From the NCBI RefSeq assembly GCF_947489365.1, contig NZ_CANLDB010000006.1, forward strand, positions 1 to 64,000: a stretch of DNA of 64,000 bases, read 5' to 3'. This document shows, one piece after another, positions 54,755 to 62,740 of this stretch. The notes beneath the pieces are model-generated. The model saw only the letters and a list, made by a program, of their open reading frames with translations. It searched no databases and had not been told where the DNA came from. The position numbers were made by a program, and so were the translations under genes. The DNA is from an uncultured Nocardioides sp. (GTDB taxonomy: Bacteria; Actinomycetota; Actinomycetes; Propionibacteriales; Nocardioidaceae). Position 1 is the first letter of the stretch, and each line of letters starts with the position of its first letter.

Positions 54755-56260
54755 TCAGCGTGTGGGGTACGGCGTGAGGAGCTGGTCGGTCGGGGCGAAC
54801 TCGTCGGTCAGCAGGACGGCGTCGCCGGTCCACCGGTCGAGCTCGTCGCCGGTCGCGACCTCCCACCCGGTGTCCCGCTCCGCGAGGGACTCTGACCAGG
54901 CGTCGACGTCGAGCGGGGCGTCGGAGGCCAGGGCGACGAGGTTGCCGCCCTCCTCCCCCGCGAGCGCCGCGGGCGTGGCCGCGAGGGCCACCTCGTCGAA
55001 CACCGTCCCGAGCGTGCGGACCTCCGCCCGCGCGAAGTCGAGCGAACCGTGGTCGATGAGGTTGGCGACGTACACGCCGTCGTCGGCGAGCGTGCGGCGG
55101 ACGTCGCTCATCGCCTCGCGGGTGGTGAGGTGCCACGGGACGCTCACCCCGCCGAAGGCGTCGCCGACGACGACGTCGTGGGCGTCCGTGGGCTGCTCGC
55201 GCAGGCCGAGCCTCCCGTCCTCGACCCTCACCTCCACGCCCTCGGGGTCGAGGCCGAGCTGCTCGGCGTCGATGCGGACGACGCCGGGGTCGACCTCGGA
55301 GACGGTCGAGGTGGTGCCTGGACGGGTGGCGGCGAGGTAGCGCGGCACGCTCAGCGCGCCCGCGCCGAGGTGGTACGCCGACAGCGGCTCCCCGGCCGGC
55401 CGGAAGCTGTCGAGCACCGACGCGATGGCCTGCACGTAGGTGAAGTCGAGCGCCTCGGGATCCTCCTCCACCGAGGAGTTCCGCACGCCGTCGAGCACGA
55501 GCAGCGTCGCGTCCGGGTTCTCGGGGTCGGTCTGCAGGACGGCGCAGTGGTACGTCGTCTCGACGTCGCAGCCGCCCGGCGCCACGGGCAGCACGAGGCC
55601 GCCGGCCACGACGACCAGGGCCGGCACGACCACCCCGCGGGCGCGGTGGGTGCGCCACCCGACCCCCAGGGCGGCGAGGACGAGCAGGACGCCCAGGCCC
55701 ACCAGGATCGAGCTCACGGGCACGGTGCTGACCAGCACGAACCCCGTCACGACGGTGCCGACGATCGCGCCGGCGGTGCCGATGCCGGAGAGCCGGCCGA
55801 CGACGGTGCCGGTCTCGGCGAGGCTGCTCAGCCGCAGCTTCGTCACCATCGGCGTCACCGCCGACAGCAGCGCTCCGGGCACGAAGATCGTGGCCGCGGC
55901 CGCCGGGAGCAGCAGGGCGCCGTCCCCGGTCGCGCCCGTGGCCCGCACCGCGACGGGGGTGAGGGCGACCACCGCGCCCGAGATCGCCAGCAGCGGCGCC
56001 AGGGCGCGCCGCGGGTCGACGGTGTCGGCCGCCCGACCACCGGCCCAGGAGCCCGCCGCGATGGCGGTCAGCGCGATCCCGATGACGATCGTGTTGGTCT
56101 CCAGCGTGAGCCCGAGGTACGGCGCCAGCAGGCGCAGCGCGACGAGCTCGACGACGAGGACGGCCGCCGAGGACCCGAAGACGAGGCCGGCCGCGGACCA
56201 CTCCCCCAGCCCGGCCGTCGGGGCGGTGTCGGCGGGCCCGTCGGCGGTGGGGGTGCTCAC
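54755..56260 (-). CDS. Membrane protein with spermidine synthase-like domain
   Basis: A 501-residue protein. The N-terminal part has about six membrane helices (AAVLVVELVALRLLAPYLGLT, IVIGIALTAIAAGSWAGGRAA), as in the fused MFS/spermidine synthase group. The C-terminal part is a Rossmann-like SpeE domain with AYHLGAGALSVPRYLA, VSEVDPGVVRIDAEQLGL and VVVGDAFGGVSVPWHLTT. The aminopropyl transfer reaction is unproven for this group. The start is a GTG; the region upstream holds a strong hairpin. Confidence 0.88.
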   Translation of the reverse strand: MSTPTADGPADTAPTAGLGEWSAAGLVFGSSAAVLVVELVALRLLAPYLGLTLETNTIVIGIALTAIAAGSWAGGRAADTVDPRRALAPLLAISGAVVALTPVAVRATGATGDGALLLPAAAATIFVPGALLSAVTPMVTKLRLSSLAETGTVVGRLSGIGTAGAIVGTVVTGFVLVSTVPVSSILVGLGVLLVLAALGVGWRTHRARGVVVPALVVVAGGLVLPVAPGGCDVETTYHCAVLQTDPENPDATLLVLDGVRNSSVEEDPEALDFTYVQAIASVLDSFRPAGEPLSAYHLGAGALSVPRYLAATRPGTTSTVSEVDPGVVRIDAEQLGLDPEGVEVRVEDGRLGLREQPTDAHDVVVGDAFGGVSVPWHLTTREAMSDVRRTLADDGVYVANLIDHGSLDFARAEVRTLGTVFDEVALAATPAALAGEEGGNLVALASDAPLDVDAWSESLAERDTGWEVATGDELDRWTGDAVLLTDEFAPTDQLLTPYPTR

Positions 56261-56370
56261 CGCCCGATCCTGACACCCGGACCGAATCCTCTGGATTCGT
56301 GCAAGGCCCTAGGTGGAGTGGACAACCGTTCGCATACTGGATCAGGCCGCCGCAGAGCGGCGGGCTGGGC

Positions 56371-56412
56371 CCGCCGGGACCAAGGTCCGCCCCCCGGTCG
56401 TGGTCCCGGCGG
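56371..56412 (-). terminator. Hairpin downstream of the SnoaL-like gene
   Basis: CCGCCGGGACCA (56371-56382) pairs perfectly with TGGTCCCGGCGG (56401-56412) around an 18-nt loop. It lies 20 bp beyond the SnoaL-like stop. Confidence 0.55.
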
Positions 56413-56432
56413 CAACCCGCACGACGGCGCGC

Positions 56433-56789
56433 TCAGCCGGCGGCGAGGATCCCCCGCGGGTCGAAGGCGACCCGGATGGCCGTGATGTGGCCGTCCTCGA
56501 CGTGGGACCAGTTGGCCGTGGGCGCGGGGGCCGCGATCGTCGTGTGCAGGTCGAACCAGGTGATCACGTCCGGCCCGTCGACCAGGCGCCGGTGGACCTC
56601 GACCCGGTCGAGGACGGCGCCCATCCCGATCAGCCCGGAGACGCAGGCGTCCGCCCCGACCAGGCTCGCCAGCGGGCCGTCGAAGGTGACGTCCTCGGCG
56701 AGCAGCCCGCGCAGGGTCTCGGCGTCGCCCGCCTGCCAGGCGGCGAAGTAGGTCTCGGCGACCTCGGAGGGGGTGCGGTCGGCGGTCAT
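56433..56789 (-). CDS. SnoaL/NTF2-like domain protein
   Basis: A 118-residue protein with the cone-shaped NTF2-like fold signature: VAETYFAAWQAGDAETLRGLLAEDVTFDGP (in part), VHRRLVDGPDVITWFDLHTT and a final HITAIRVAFDPR. Such proteins are ketosteroid-isomerase-like enzymes or ligand binders. GGAGAG precedes the ATG. It is divergent from a LysR regulator, which is the likely controller. Confidence 0.85.
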   Translation of the reverse strand: MTADRTPSEVAETYFAAWQAGDAETLRGLLAEDVTFDGPLASLVGADACVSGLIGMGAVLDRVEVHRRLVDGPDVITWFDLHTTIAAPAPTANWSHVEDGHITAIRVAFDPRGILAAG

Positions 56790-56845
56790 GGTGCTCTCCT
56801 CGCTGCTCGGGGTCCCGGTGGACCTGACACCTCGAGTCTGCGCCC

Positions 56846-56876
56846 GGATGATCCGTCACACCAACAGATGATCCTG
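56846..56876. promoter_or_regulatory. Direct GATGATCC repeats between SnoaL and LysR genes
   Basis: GATGATCC occurs at 56847 and at 56868, 21 bp or two helical turns apart, and a related inverted element TATCATCA follows at 56885. This is a good place for a LysR operator. Confidence 0.4.
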
Positions 56877-56884
56877 CTCCCACC

Positions 56885-56890
56885 TATCAT
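56885..56890 (+). promoter_or_regulatory. -10 box of the LysR gene (leaderless)
   Basis: TATCAT lies 8 nt before the ATG at 56899. Confidence 0.45.
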
Positions 56891-56898
56891 CAACAGTG

Positions 56899-57798
56899 AT
56901 GGAACGGACCCAGCTGCGCTACCTCGTCGCCGTCGCCGACGCCGGCTCGTTCACCGCCGCGGCCGAGCGGCTCCACGTCGCCCAGTCGGGCCTGTCCTCA
57001 CAGGTGGCGAAGCTGGAGCGCGAGCTCGGGCTGCCCCTCCTCGAGCGCCTGCCGCGCGGGGTGGTGCCCACGACGGCAGGGCTGGGGGTGATCCGCGCCG
57101 CGCGCGACGCCCTCGGCGCCCTCGGGGCCGTGGCCGAGGCCGCGGCACGGCACACCGGCCTCCGGACGGGCCGCGTCGACCTGGGGACCGTGCGCGGCGG
57201 GGTCACCGCACTCGTGACCGCGCCGCTGTCCTCCCTCCGGGCGGAGCACCCCGGAGTGGCGGTCCGCGTGGTCGAGGGCGACTCGGGGGAGCTCACCGAC
57301 GCGGTCCGGGCGGGACGCCTCGACCTGGCGCTCGTCGGCTGGTCGGGCCCGGACCCCGAGGGGGTGGCGACGACGACGTTCGTCGAGGAGGGCCTGGCCG
57401 TCGTGGTGCCGGCCGACCACCGGCTGGCCGGCGGCCGGGGCCGGGTGGGCCTGCGGAGCCTCCTCGGTGATCCCGTGCTGGCCCTCTCGACCGGGACGGG
57501 CGCCCGGGCCGCCCTCGATCGCGCGAGCGCGGCCGCGGGCACGCGGGTGGAGCTGGCCGTGGAGAGCGGCGAGCCCGCGACCCTCGTGGCGCTCGTCCGG
57601 CTCGGGCTGGGGGTCGCGGTGATGTCGGTGAGCACGGCGACCGCTCACGCGGGCGGACTCGTCGTCCGCCCCCTCGCGTCGGACGTCACCTCCCGCCTCG
57701 GCCTGGTGCACCGCGACCCGCTGTCCCCCGCCGCGGCCGACCTGCGGCGGCGGATGGTCGCGGCCGGAGCCCCTCCGGTCCCGGTGGGCGCTGTGTGA
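56899..57798 (+). CDS. LysR family transcriptional regulator
   Basis: A 299-residue regulator. The N-terminal winged helix (RYLVAVADAGSFTAAAERLHVAQSGLSSQVAKLE, in part) has the LysR HTH signature. A periplasmic-binding-fold effector domain runs from about residue 90, with VDLGTVRGGVTALV. ATG 56899 is preferred to the preceding GTG because the TATCAT box lies 8 nt upstream. The divergent SnoaL-like gene is its probable target. Confidence 0.92.
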   Translation: MERTQLRYLVAVADAGSFTAAAERLHVAQSGLSSQVAKLERELGLPLLERLPRGVVPTTAGLGVIRAARDALGALGAVAEAAARHTGLRTGRVDLGTVRGGVTALVTAPLSSLRAEHPGVAVRVVEGDSGELTDAVRAGRLDLALVGWSGPDPEGVATTTFVEEGLAVVVPADHRLAGGRGRVGLRSLLGDPVLALSTGTGARAALDRASAAAGTRVELAVESGEPATLVALVRLGLGVAVMSVSTATAHAGGLVVRPLASDVTSRLGLVHRDPLSPAAADLRRRMVAAGAPPVPVGAV

Positions 57799-57953
57799 AC
57801 CTGTGCGCCAGATCTGAGGTCGCTGGCAATGCCGCCCGCTCCCTGGTGCGGGGGCCACCGCGGGTCTCTACTGGACGACAGGACGCGCTTCGAGCGCCCG
57901 AGTGGGGCCGGCCCCGCGATCCGAGTCCGTGGTCGCCGGCCCCGTTGCCGGTT

Positions 57954-57987
57954 CGCCGGCCCGCCACCGACGGGTGGCGGGCCGGCG
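57954..57987. terminator. Bidirectional hairpin between LysR and the alcohol dehydrogenase
   Basis: CGCCGGCCCGCCACC (57954-57968) pairs with GGTGGCGGGCCGGCG (57973-57987), a perfect 15-bp stem with a 4-nt loop. It sits between convergent genes. There is no T tract. Confidence 0.7.
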
Positions 57988-57997
57988 GCCGGGTCCG

Positions 57998-59047
57998 TCA
58001 GGGGCGCAGCACGGTGATGCCGACGCTGCGGCCCGGGGCGTCGAACGCCATCATCTCGGCCGGCCCGTGGGCCAGCCCCACCTCGCGGGTCACCAGCCGG
58101 GTCGGGTCGAGGGAGCCGTCGGCGACGGCCGCGAGGAGCCAGTCGTAGTCGGGCGCGGGCATCCCGTGGCTGCCGAGGACGACGAGCTCGCGCGCGACGA
58201 CGAGGTCCATCGGCACCGTCGGCGTCGCGTCGTCGCCGAACAGCAGTCCCACCTGCACGTGACGGCCCCGCGGCCGCAGCGACAGCAGCGCGTCGCGCAG
58301 GATCGCGGCCGACCCGACGGCGTCGAGGGTGACCGCGGCCCCGCCCCCGGTGAGGTCGCGGACGGCGTCGACCAGGCCCCCGTCGCGGACGTCCTCCGCG
58401 GTGGGGTCGAGCGTGACCTCCGCACCGAGCTCGACGGCCAGGTCCCGTGACGCGGGGTCCGGGTCGATCGCCAGCACCCGCGCCCCGAGCGAGTACGCCA
58501 CCATCACCGACGACAGCCCCACCCCGCCGCAGCCGTGGACGACGACCCAGTCGTCGAGACCGGGGCGGCCCAGGCGGCGGACGGCCCGCGCGGCCGTCGC
58601 GAACCGGCAGCCGAGGGCCGCGGCGGCGCTCATCGACACGGAGTCCGGGAGGCGCACGAGGTTGGCCTGCGCGGCGGGCACGGCGACCAGCTCGGCCCAC
58701 GACCCGTCGCGGGTGAAGCCGGGCTGCTGCTGGTGGGGGCAGACGTGCAGGTGGCCGCGCAGGCACACGTCGCACCGGCCGCAGCCCAGCACGAACGGGA
58801 CGGTGACCCGGTCCCCCACCGCCCAGCGCGAGACCTCGGGGCCGACCTCGGCCACGGTCCCGGCGTACTCGTGACCCGGGACCATCGGCAGCGGGACCGG
58901 GTCGCGGCCGCGCCACGCGTGGTGGTCGCTGCCGCACACGCCGGTGGCCTCGACGCGGACGAGGACGCCGTCGGCCGGGCAGGCCGGCTCGTGGATCTCG
59001 CCGAGGCGGGGCCGCTCGCCGTACGTGAAGTAGCGGACCGCGCGCAT
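57998..59047 (-). CDS. Zinc-dependent alcohol dehydrogenase
   Basis: A 349-residue medium-chain dehydrogenase. The catalytic zinc ligands are in ATGVCGSDHHAW and PGHEYAGTV. The structural zinc motif is LGCGRCDVCLRGHLHVC, four Cys. The cofactor fold has VVHGCGGVGLSSVMVA, and IDPDPASRD suggests NAD preference. The substrate is unknown. The ATG overlaps the MarR stop (TGATG), so the pair is co-translated. Confidence 0.92.
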   Translation of the reverse strand: MRAVRYFTYGERPRLGEIHEPACPADGVLVRVEATGVCGSDHHAWRGRDPVPLPMVPGHEYAGTVAEVGPEVSRWAVGDRVTVPFVLGCGRCDVCLRGHLHVCPHQQQPGFTRDGSWAELVAVPAAQANLVRLPDSVSMSAAAALGCRFATAARAVRRLGRPGLDDWVVVHGCGGVGLSSVMVAYSLGARVLAIDPDPASRDLAVELGAEVTLDPTAEDVRDGGLVDAVRDLTGGGAAVTLDAVGSAAILRDALLSLRPRGRHVQVGLLFGDDATPTVPMDLVVARELVVLGSHGMPAPDYDWLLAAVADGSLDPTRLVTREVGLAHGPAEMMAFDAPGRSVGITVLRP

Positions 59048-59520
59048 CACGGGCGCACCTCGATCGGGCCGCCGAGCCGGGCACCGACCCGCGACGCGAC
59101 GCGGGTCAGCGCGGCGAGGTCCTCGGGGTCCTGGCCGTCCAGGACCAGCTCGCGGACGTGGGCCACGTGGTCCGGGGCGGTCGTGCGGACCAGCGCCAGG
59201 CCGTCGTCCGTGAGCACCGCGACGGTGCGGCGCCCCGGGCCGGGCACCCGCTCCCGCCGCACGAGACCCCGGCGCTCGAGCCGTGAGACCACGTGGGAGA
59301 GGCGGGACAGCGAGCCTGAGGCCAGGCCGGCGAGGTCGCTCATCCGCAGCGTGCCGTCGTCGGTCTCGGAGAGCATCGCGAGCACCGTGTACTCGAAGAA
59401 GGTCAGGCCGGCCCGCTCCCCCAGGTCGGCGTCGAGGGCGGCGGGCAGGCGCATCAGGGTGCCGACCAGCGCGAGCCAGGCCTCGCGCTCCTCGGGGTCG
59501 AGCCATCGGGGTGTCGTCAC
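59047..59520 (-). CDS. MarR family transcriptional regulator
   Basis: A 157-residue winged-helix regulator with the MarR core: GLTFFEYTVLAMLSETDDG, LRMSDLAGLASGSLSRLSHVVSRLE (in part) and GLVRRERVPGPGRRTVAVLTDDGLAL. GTG 59520 is preferred over the TTG at 59556 because GAGGA lies at normal spacing before it. Two TTGA-N4-TCAA palindromes lie in the divergent promoter region. MarR proteins of this kind often sense phenols or quinones, which fits the dioxygenase next door. Confidence 0.92.
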   Translation of the reverse strand: MTTPRWLDPEEREAWLALVGTLMRLPAALDADLGERAGLTFFEYTVLAMLSETDDGTLRMSDLAGLASGSLSRLSHVVSRLERRGLVRRERVPGPGRRTVAVLTDDGLALVRTTAPDHVAHVRELVLDGQDPEDLAALTRVASRVGARLGGPIEVRP

Positions 59521-59533
59521 GGACCCATCCTCA

Positions 59534-59547
59534 CTTGAAACGTCAAG
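59534..59547. promoter_or_regulatory. MarR operator 1 (TTGA-N4-TCAA)
   Basis: CTTGAAACGTCAAG is a 5+4+5 inverted repeat. It overlaps the -35 box of the dioxygenase promoter. Confidence 0.6.
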
Positions 59548-59563
59548 CCCGCTCAACTATGGT
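59535..59563 (+). promoter_or_regulatory. Promoter of the extradiol dioxygenase gene
   Basis: TTGAAA (59535-59540) and TATGGT (59558-59563) have exactly 17 bp between them, a good main-sigma promoter. The start of transcription would be near 59570, inside operator 2. Confidence 0.6.
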
Positions 59564-59565
59564 TG

Positions 59566-59577
59566 TTGATACCTCAA
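59566..59577. promoter_or_regulatory. MarR operator 2 (TTGA-N4-TCAA)
   Basis: TTGATACCTCAA is a 4+4+4 inverted repeat whose centre lies 31 bp, about three helical turns, from that of operator 1. It covers the expected transcription start. Confidence 0.6.
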
Positions 59578-59598
59578 GTTCACCGATCGGAGACCACC

Positions 59599-60453
59599 GT
59601 GTCCGTCCCCCTCGCCGCGTACGACGCGTTCATCCGCACCGACGCCCCGCGCACCCTCACCCAGCCGGCGTGGACCGAGGCCGACGGCGCCCTCCCCGCG
59701 CTCTTCCTCTCCCACGGCGCACCCCCGCTGTACGAGGACGCCCACTGGATCGACCAGCTGTTCTCGTGGTCCACCTCGATGCCGAAGCCGCGGGCCGTCC
59801 TCATCGTCAGCGCGCACTGGGAGTCCGCGCCGCTGGCGATCTCCTCGCCCGCCGCGGGCACGCCGCTGGTCTACGACTTCGGGGGCTTCCACCCCCGGTA
59901 CTTCCAGTTCTCCTACTCGACCCCGGACGCCTCCTGGCTGGCCGAGCAGGTCACCGCGCTGCTGCCGGACACCGAGCCCGTCCACACCACCGGCCGCGGG
60001 CTCGACCACGGCGCGTGGGTGCCGCTGTCCGTGATGTACCCGGACGCCGACGTCCCCGTGATCCAGATGAGCATGCCCACCCACGACCCCGCCCGGCTCA
60101 CCGACATCGGCCGCCGGCTCCGCACGCTGCGCGAGCAGGGCGTCCTCGTCGTCGGCTCGGGCTACGGCACCCACGGCCTGCCGTTCCTCACCCGCGAGAT
60201 GTGGACCGGCGGGGTGGTCCCGGGCTGGTCGAGCGAGTTCGACGCCTGGACCGCCGAGGCGCTCGCCGACGCCGACTGGGACCGCCTCACCCGGTACGCC
60301 GAGGCCCCCGGGATGCCGTACGCCCACCCGACCGTGGAGCACTTCACCCCGATGTTCGTGACCCTCGGCGCCTCGTCGGGCCCCGCGGCGCCGACCACGG
60401 TGATCGACGACTACTCGTTCGGGCTGTCGAAGCGGTCCTTCCAGCTCGCCTGA
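59599..60453 (+). CDS. DODA-type extradiol aromatic ring-opening dioxygenase (LigB family)
   Basis: A 284-residue class III extradiol dioxygenase like E. coli YgiD. The iron ligands are expected in FLSHGAPPLYED (His), VSAHWE (His) and RGLDHGAWVPL (His), all present; a late His is in SGYGTHGL. These enzymes open catechol rings such as DOPA. GTG 59599 follows GGAGA at 5-6 nt and lies downstream of the MarR-controlled promoter. Confidence 0.92.
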   Translation: MSVPLAAYDAFIRTDAPRTLTQPAWTEADGALPALFLSHGAPPLYEDAHWIDQLFSWSTSMPKPRAVLIVSAHWESAPLAISSPAAGTPLVYDFGGFHPRYFQFSYSTPDASWLAEQVTALLPDTEPVHTTGRGLDHGAWVPLSVMYPDADVPVIQMSMPTHDPARLTDIGRRLRTLREQGVLVVGSGYGTHGLPFLTREMWTGGVVPGWSSEFDAWTAEALADADWDRLTRYAEAPGMPYAHPTVEHFTPMFVTLGASSGPAAPTTVIDDYSFGLSKRSFQLA

Positions 60454-60487
60454 GCGCGGCAGCGTCCCACCGCTGGGAGGATGGGCC

Positions 60488-61546
60488 ATGAGCTCATCGA
60501 CGCCGGACGCCCCGCCCGACTCGATGCGGGCGGTGGTGACCACCGGCCACGGCGACCTCGACGTCCTCGCGCTCCGACGGGTCCCCGTGCCGGCGCCCGG
60601 GCCGGGCGAGGTCCTGCTCCGCGTGCTGGCGGCGGGGTGCAACAACACCGACCTGTGGACCCGCGAGGGCGCGTACGGGACGACGACCCCGGCCGGCTGG
60701 AAGGGCGCCGTGGGCTTCCCGCGGATCCAGGGCGGTGACGTCTGCGGCCGGGTCGTCGCCGTCCACCCGGGCGAGCCCGACCACCTCGTCGGCCACCGCG
60801 TCCTCGTCGACCCCGCCCTGTACGACGGGCCCGGCCCCGACGCCCTCGTGGACGACGTCCTCGGCAGCGAGCGCGACGGCGGCTTCGCCGAGCACGTCGT
60901 CGTCCCCGCCGCGTGCGCCCACGACGTCGACGACTCCCCGCTCACCGACGAGGAGCTCGCCGCCCTCCCGATCGCCTACGGCACCGCCCTCGGGATGCTG
61001 GAGCGCGGCGCCGTGGCCGCCGGCCACACGGTGGTCGTCACCGGCGCGTCCGGCGGCGTCGGTCTGGCCGCCGTCCAGCTCGCGCACACCCGCGGCGCAC
61101 GTGTCGTCGCCGTCTGCTCCGCGTCGAAGGCCGACGAGGTACGACGGGCCGGCGCCGACGTCGTCGTCGACCGGGCCGCGGGACCGGTCGCCACCGGGCT
61201 GCGCCGCGCCGCCCCCGACGGCGTCGACGTGGTGGTCGACGTCGTCGCCGGGCCGACCGTCGGCGACGCCCTCGACCAGGTGCGGCCCGGCGGACGCTGG
61301 GTCGTCGCCGGCGCCCTCGACGGCTGGCGGGTGAGCCTCGACGTCCGCACGCTCTACCTCGCGAACGTCGCCCTGGTCGGCTCCACGATGCACACCCGGA
61401 GGGTCTTCGACCTGCTGGTCGACCTCGCCCGTCGCGGCGGGGTCCGCCCCGTCGTGGCCCGCACCTTCGCGCTCGAGGACCTCGCGGACGCCGAGCGCGA
61501 GCTCGGCCGCCGGGTCCACGTGGGGAAGCTGGTCGTGCTGCCCTAG
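60488..61546 (+). CDS. Zinc-binding dehydrogenase / quinone oxidoreductase-like protein
   Basis: A 352-residue MDR-family reductase. It has GEVLLRVLAAGCNNTDLW and IQGGDVCGRVVAV, and an NADPH-binding VVVTGASGGVGLAAVQLA. The zinc-binding Cys cluster of true alcohol dehydrogenases is absent, so quinones or enones are likely substrates. It has GGGAGGA upstream and follows the dioxygenase by 34 bp, probably on the same transcript. Confidence 0.9.
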   Translation: MSSSTPDAPPDSMRAVVTTGHGDLDVLALRRVPVPAPGPGEVLLRVLAAGCNNTDLWTREGAYGTTTPAGWKGAVGFPRIQGGDVCGRVVAVHPGEPDHLVGHRVLVDPALYDGPGPDALVDDVLGSERDGGFAEHVVVPAACAHDVDDSPLTDEELAALPIAYGTALGMLERGAVAAGHTVVVTGASGGVGLAAVQLAHTRGARVVAVCSASKADEVRRAGADVVVDRAAGPVATGLRRAAPDGVDVVVDVVAGPTVGDALDQVRPGGRWVVAGALDGWRVSLDVRTLYLANVALVGSTMHTRRVFDLLVDLARRGGVRPVVARTFALEDLADAERELGRRVHVGKLVVLP

Positions 61547-61559
61547 GGGCCGGGCCCCG

Positions 61560-61916
61560 TCACGGCGTCGGCCCCGACCAGTGCGCGTGGACCACGGCGA
61601 CCTGCGGGTCCTCGGGCGCCCGCGCACCGCGCACGAGGGCGTCCAGGCCCGGCTCGCCGCGACGAGCGCAGTCGGCGGCGAGGGTGTCGAGCACCCGGCC
61701 GACCCCGACCGCCGGGTACGGCAGCTCCAGGTCGCGCACCAGGGCGCCGTACGTCGTGGTGCCGCCCGTGCGGGCCAGCGCGACCAGGTGCGCCCGCACC
61801 CGCGGCAGGCAGGCGTGGGCCTTCTCGCTGATCCTCAGGGCGAGGCCGGACGCGGCCGTGACCGTCTCCCCCACCGCGACCACCGGCTCGTCGTCGTTCG
61901 TCGTCGTCGTCTCCAT
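61560..61916 (-). CDS. Conserved hypothetical protein, possible winged-helix-like fold
   Basis: A 118-residue protein I cannot place with confidence. After an acidic, Thr-rich start comes a domain with RTGGTTTYGALVRDLELPY, then VGRVLDTLAADCARRGEPGLDALV. This TYGxLxxxLxLP and LGxVLxxxxxxCxxxGxPxLxALV layout resembles a small domain found in MGMT-like and restriction-linked proteins, but that is a weak match by eye. It converges with the quinone oxidoreductase gene. Confidence 0.6.
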   Translation of the reverse strand: METTTTNDDEPVVAVGETVTAASGLALRISEKAHACLPRVRAHLVALARTGGTTTYGALVRDLELPYPAVGVGRVLDTLAADCARRGEPGLDALVRGARAPEDPQVAVVHAHWSGPTP

Positions 61917-62002
61917 GGGACGAGGCTGGCAGTCACGACCGGCACCCGTCGGCGGCCGTGCACAGGCGACCGCCGGACGACACGCTGTGGACGCAGACCG
62001 GC

Positions 62003-62740
62003 TCAGCCCGCGAGCTCGGTGCCCGAGCGGTCCTTCAGGTCGACCCCGGAGCGGCCGAGCTCGTCGGCGCCGACCACGAGCGCGGCGGCCACCCGCGCCG
62101 CGCTCTCGTACGTCAGCCCGTCCGGCGGGTGCACGTTGGAGATGCAGTTGCGCTCGGAGTCCGCGCGGCCCGGCCGCGGGTGCATCGTGAGGTAGACCCC
62201 GAGGCTGTCGGCCACCGACAGTCCCGGGCGCTCGCCGATCACCACGACGACGAACCGCGCGCCCAGCGCCTCGCCGACGTGGTCGCCCAGCGCGACCCGC
62301 GCCTGCGTCGCGAGCACCGGCGGGGCGATCCGGCGGCCGTCGAGAGCCTTCGCGAGTGCCCCGAGCAGTGCGGCCCCGTGGTCGGCCACCGCCCGCGAGG
62401 ACAGGCCGTCGGCGAGCACGAGTGCGACGTCCGCCCCCTGCTCGCAGCCCGCGAGCGGCTCGAGCGAGGCCGGCTGCCGGCCGAGGTCGGGGCGGCGCAG
62501 GTAGTCGCCGCGGGTCTCGGCGCGACTGGTCAGCACGACCGGCTCGCCCAGGCCGAGCTCGGCGACCTGGGCGGAGACGGCCTCGACGTCCAGCGGCTCG
62601 TGGACGGCGTCGCGGGCCGCGGCGTGCGCGGTCGCGAACTCCAGCACCCGTCGGGTGGGCAGGGAGTTGCCGGCCCGGCCGAGCCCGATGCGGGCCTGCG
62701 TCGTACGACGCAGCGCGGCCCAGGGGTCCGGCGTGCTCAC
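62003..62740 (-). CDS. eutC: Ethanolamine ammonia-lyase light chain
   Basis: EutC pairs with EutB in the B12-dependent conversion of ethanolamine to acetaldehyde and ammonia. The 245-residue protein has RTTQARIGLGRAGNSLPT, LVLADGLSSRAVADHGAALL (in part), VVVIGERPGLSVADSLG and YLTMHPRPGRADSERNCISN (in part), all family signatures. The GTG start overlaps the eutB stop (GTGA). Confidence 0.95.
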   Translation of the reverse strand: MSTPDPWAALRRTTQARIGLGRAGNSLPTRRVLEFATAHAAARDAVHEPLDVEAVSAQVAELGLGEPVVLTSRAETRGDYLRRPDLGRQPASLEPLAGCEQGADVALVLADGLSSRAVADHGAALLGALAKALDGRRIAPPVLATQARVALGDHVGEALGARFVVVVIGERPGLSVADSLGVYLTMHPRPGRADSERNCISNVHPPDGLTYESAARVAAALVVGADELGRSGVDLKDRSGTELAG

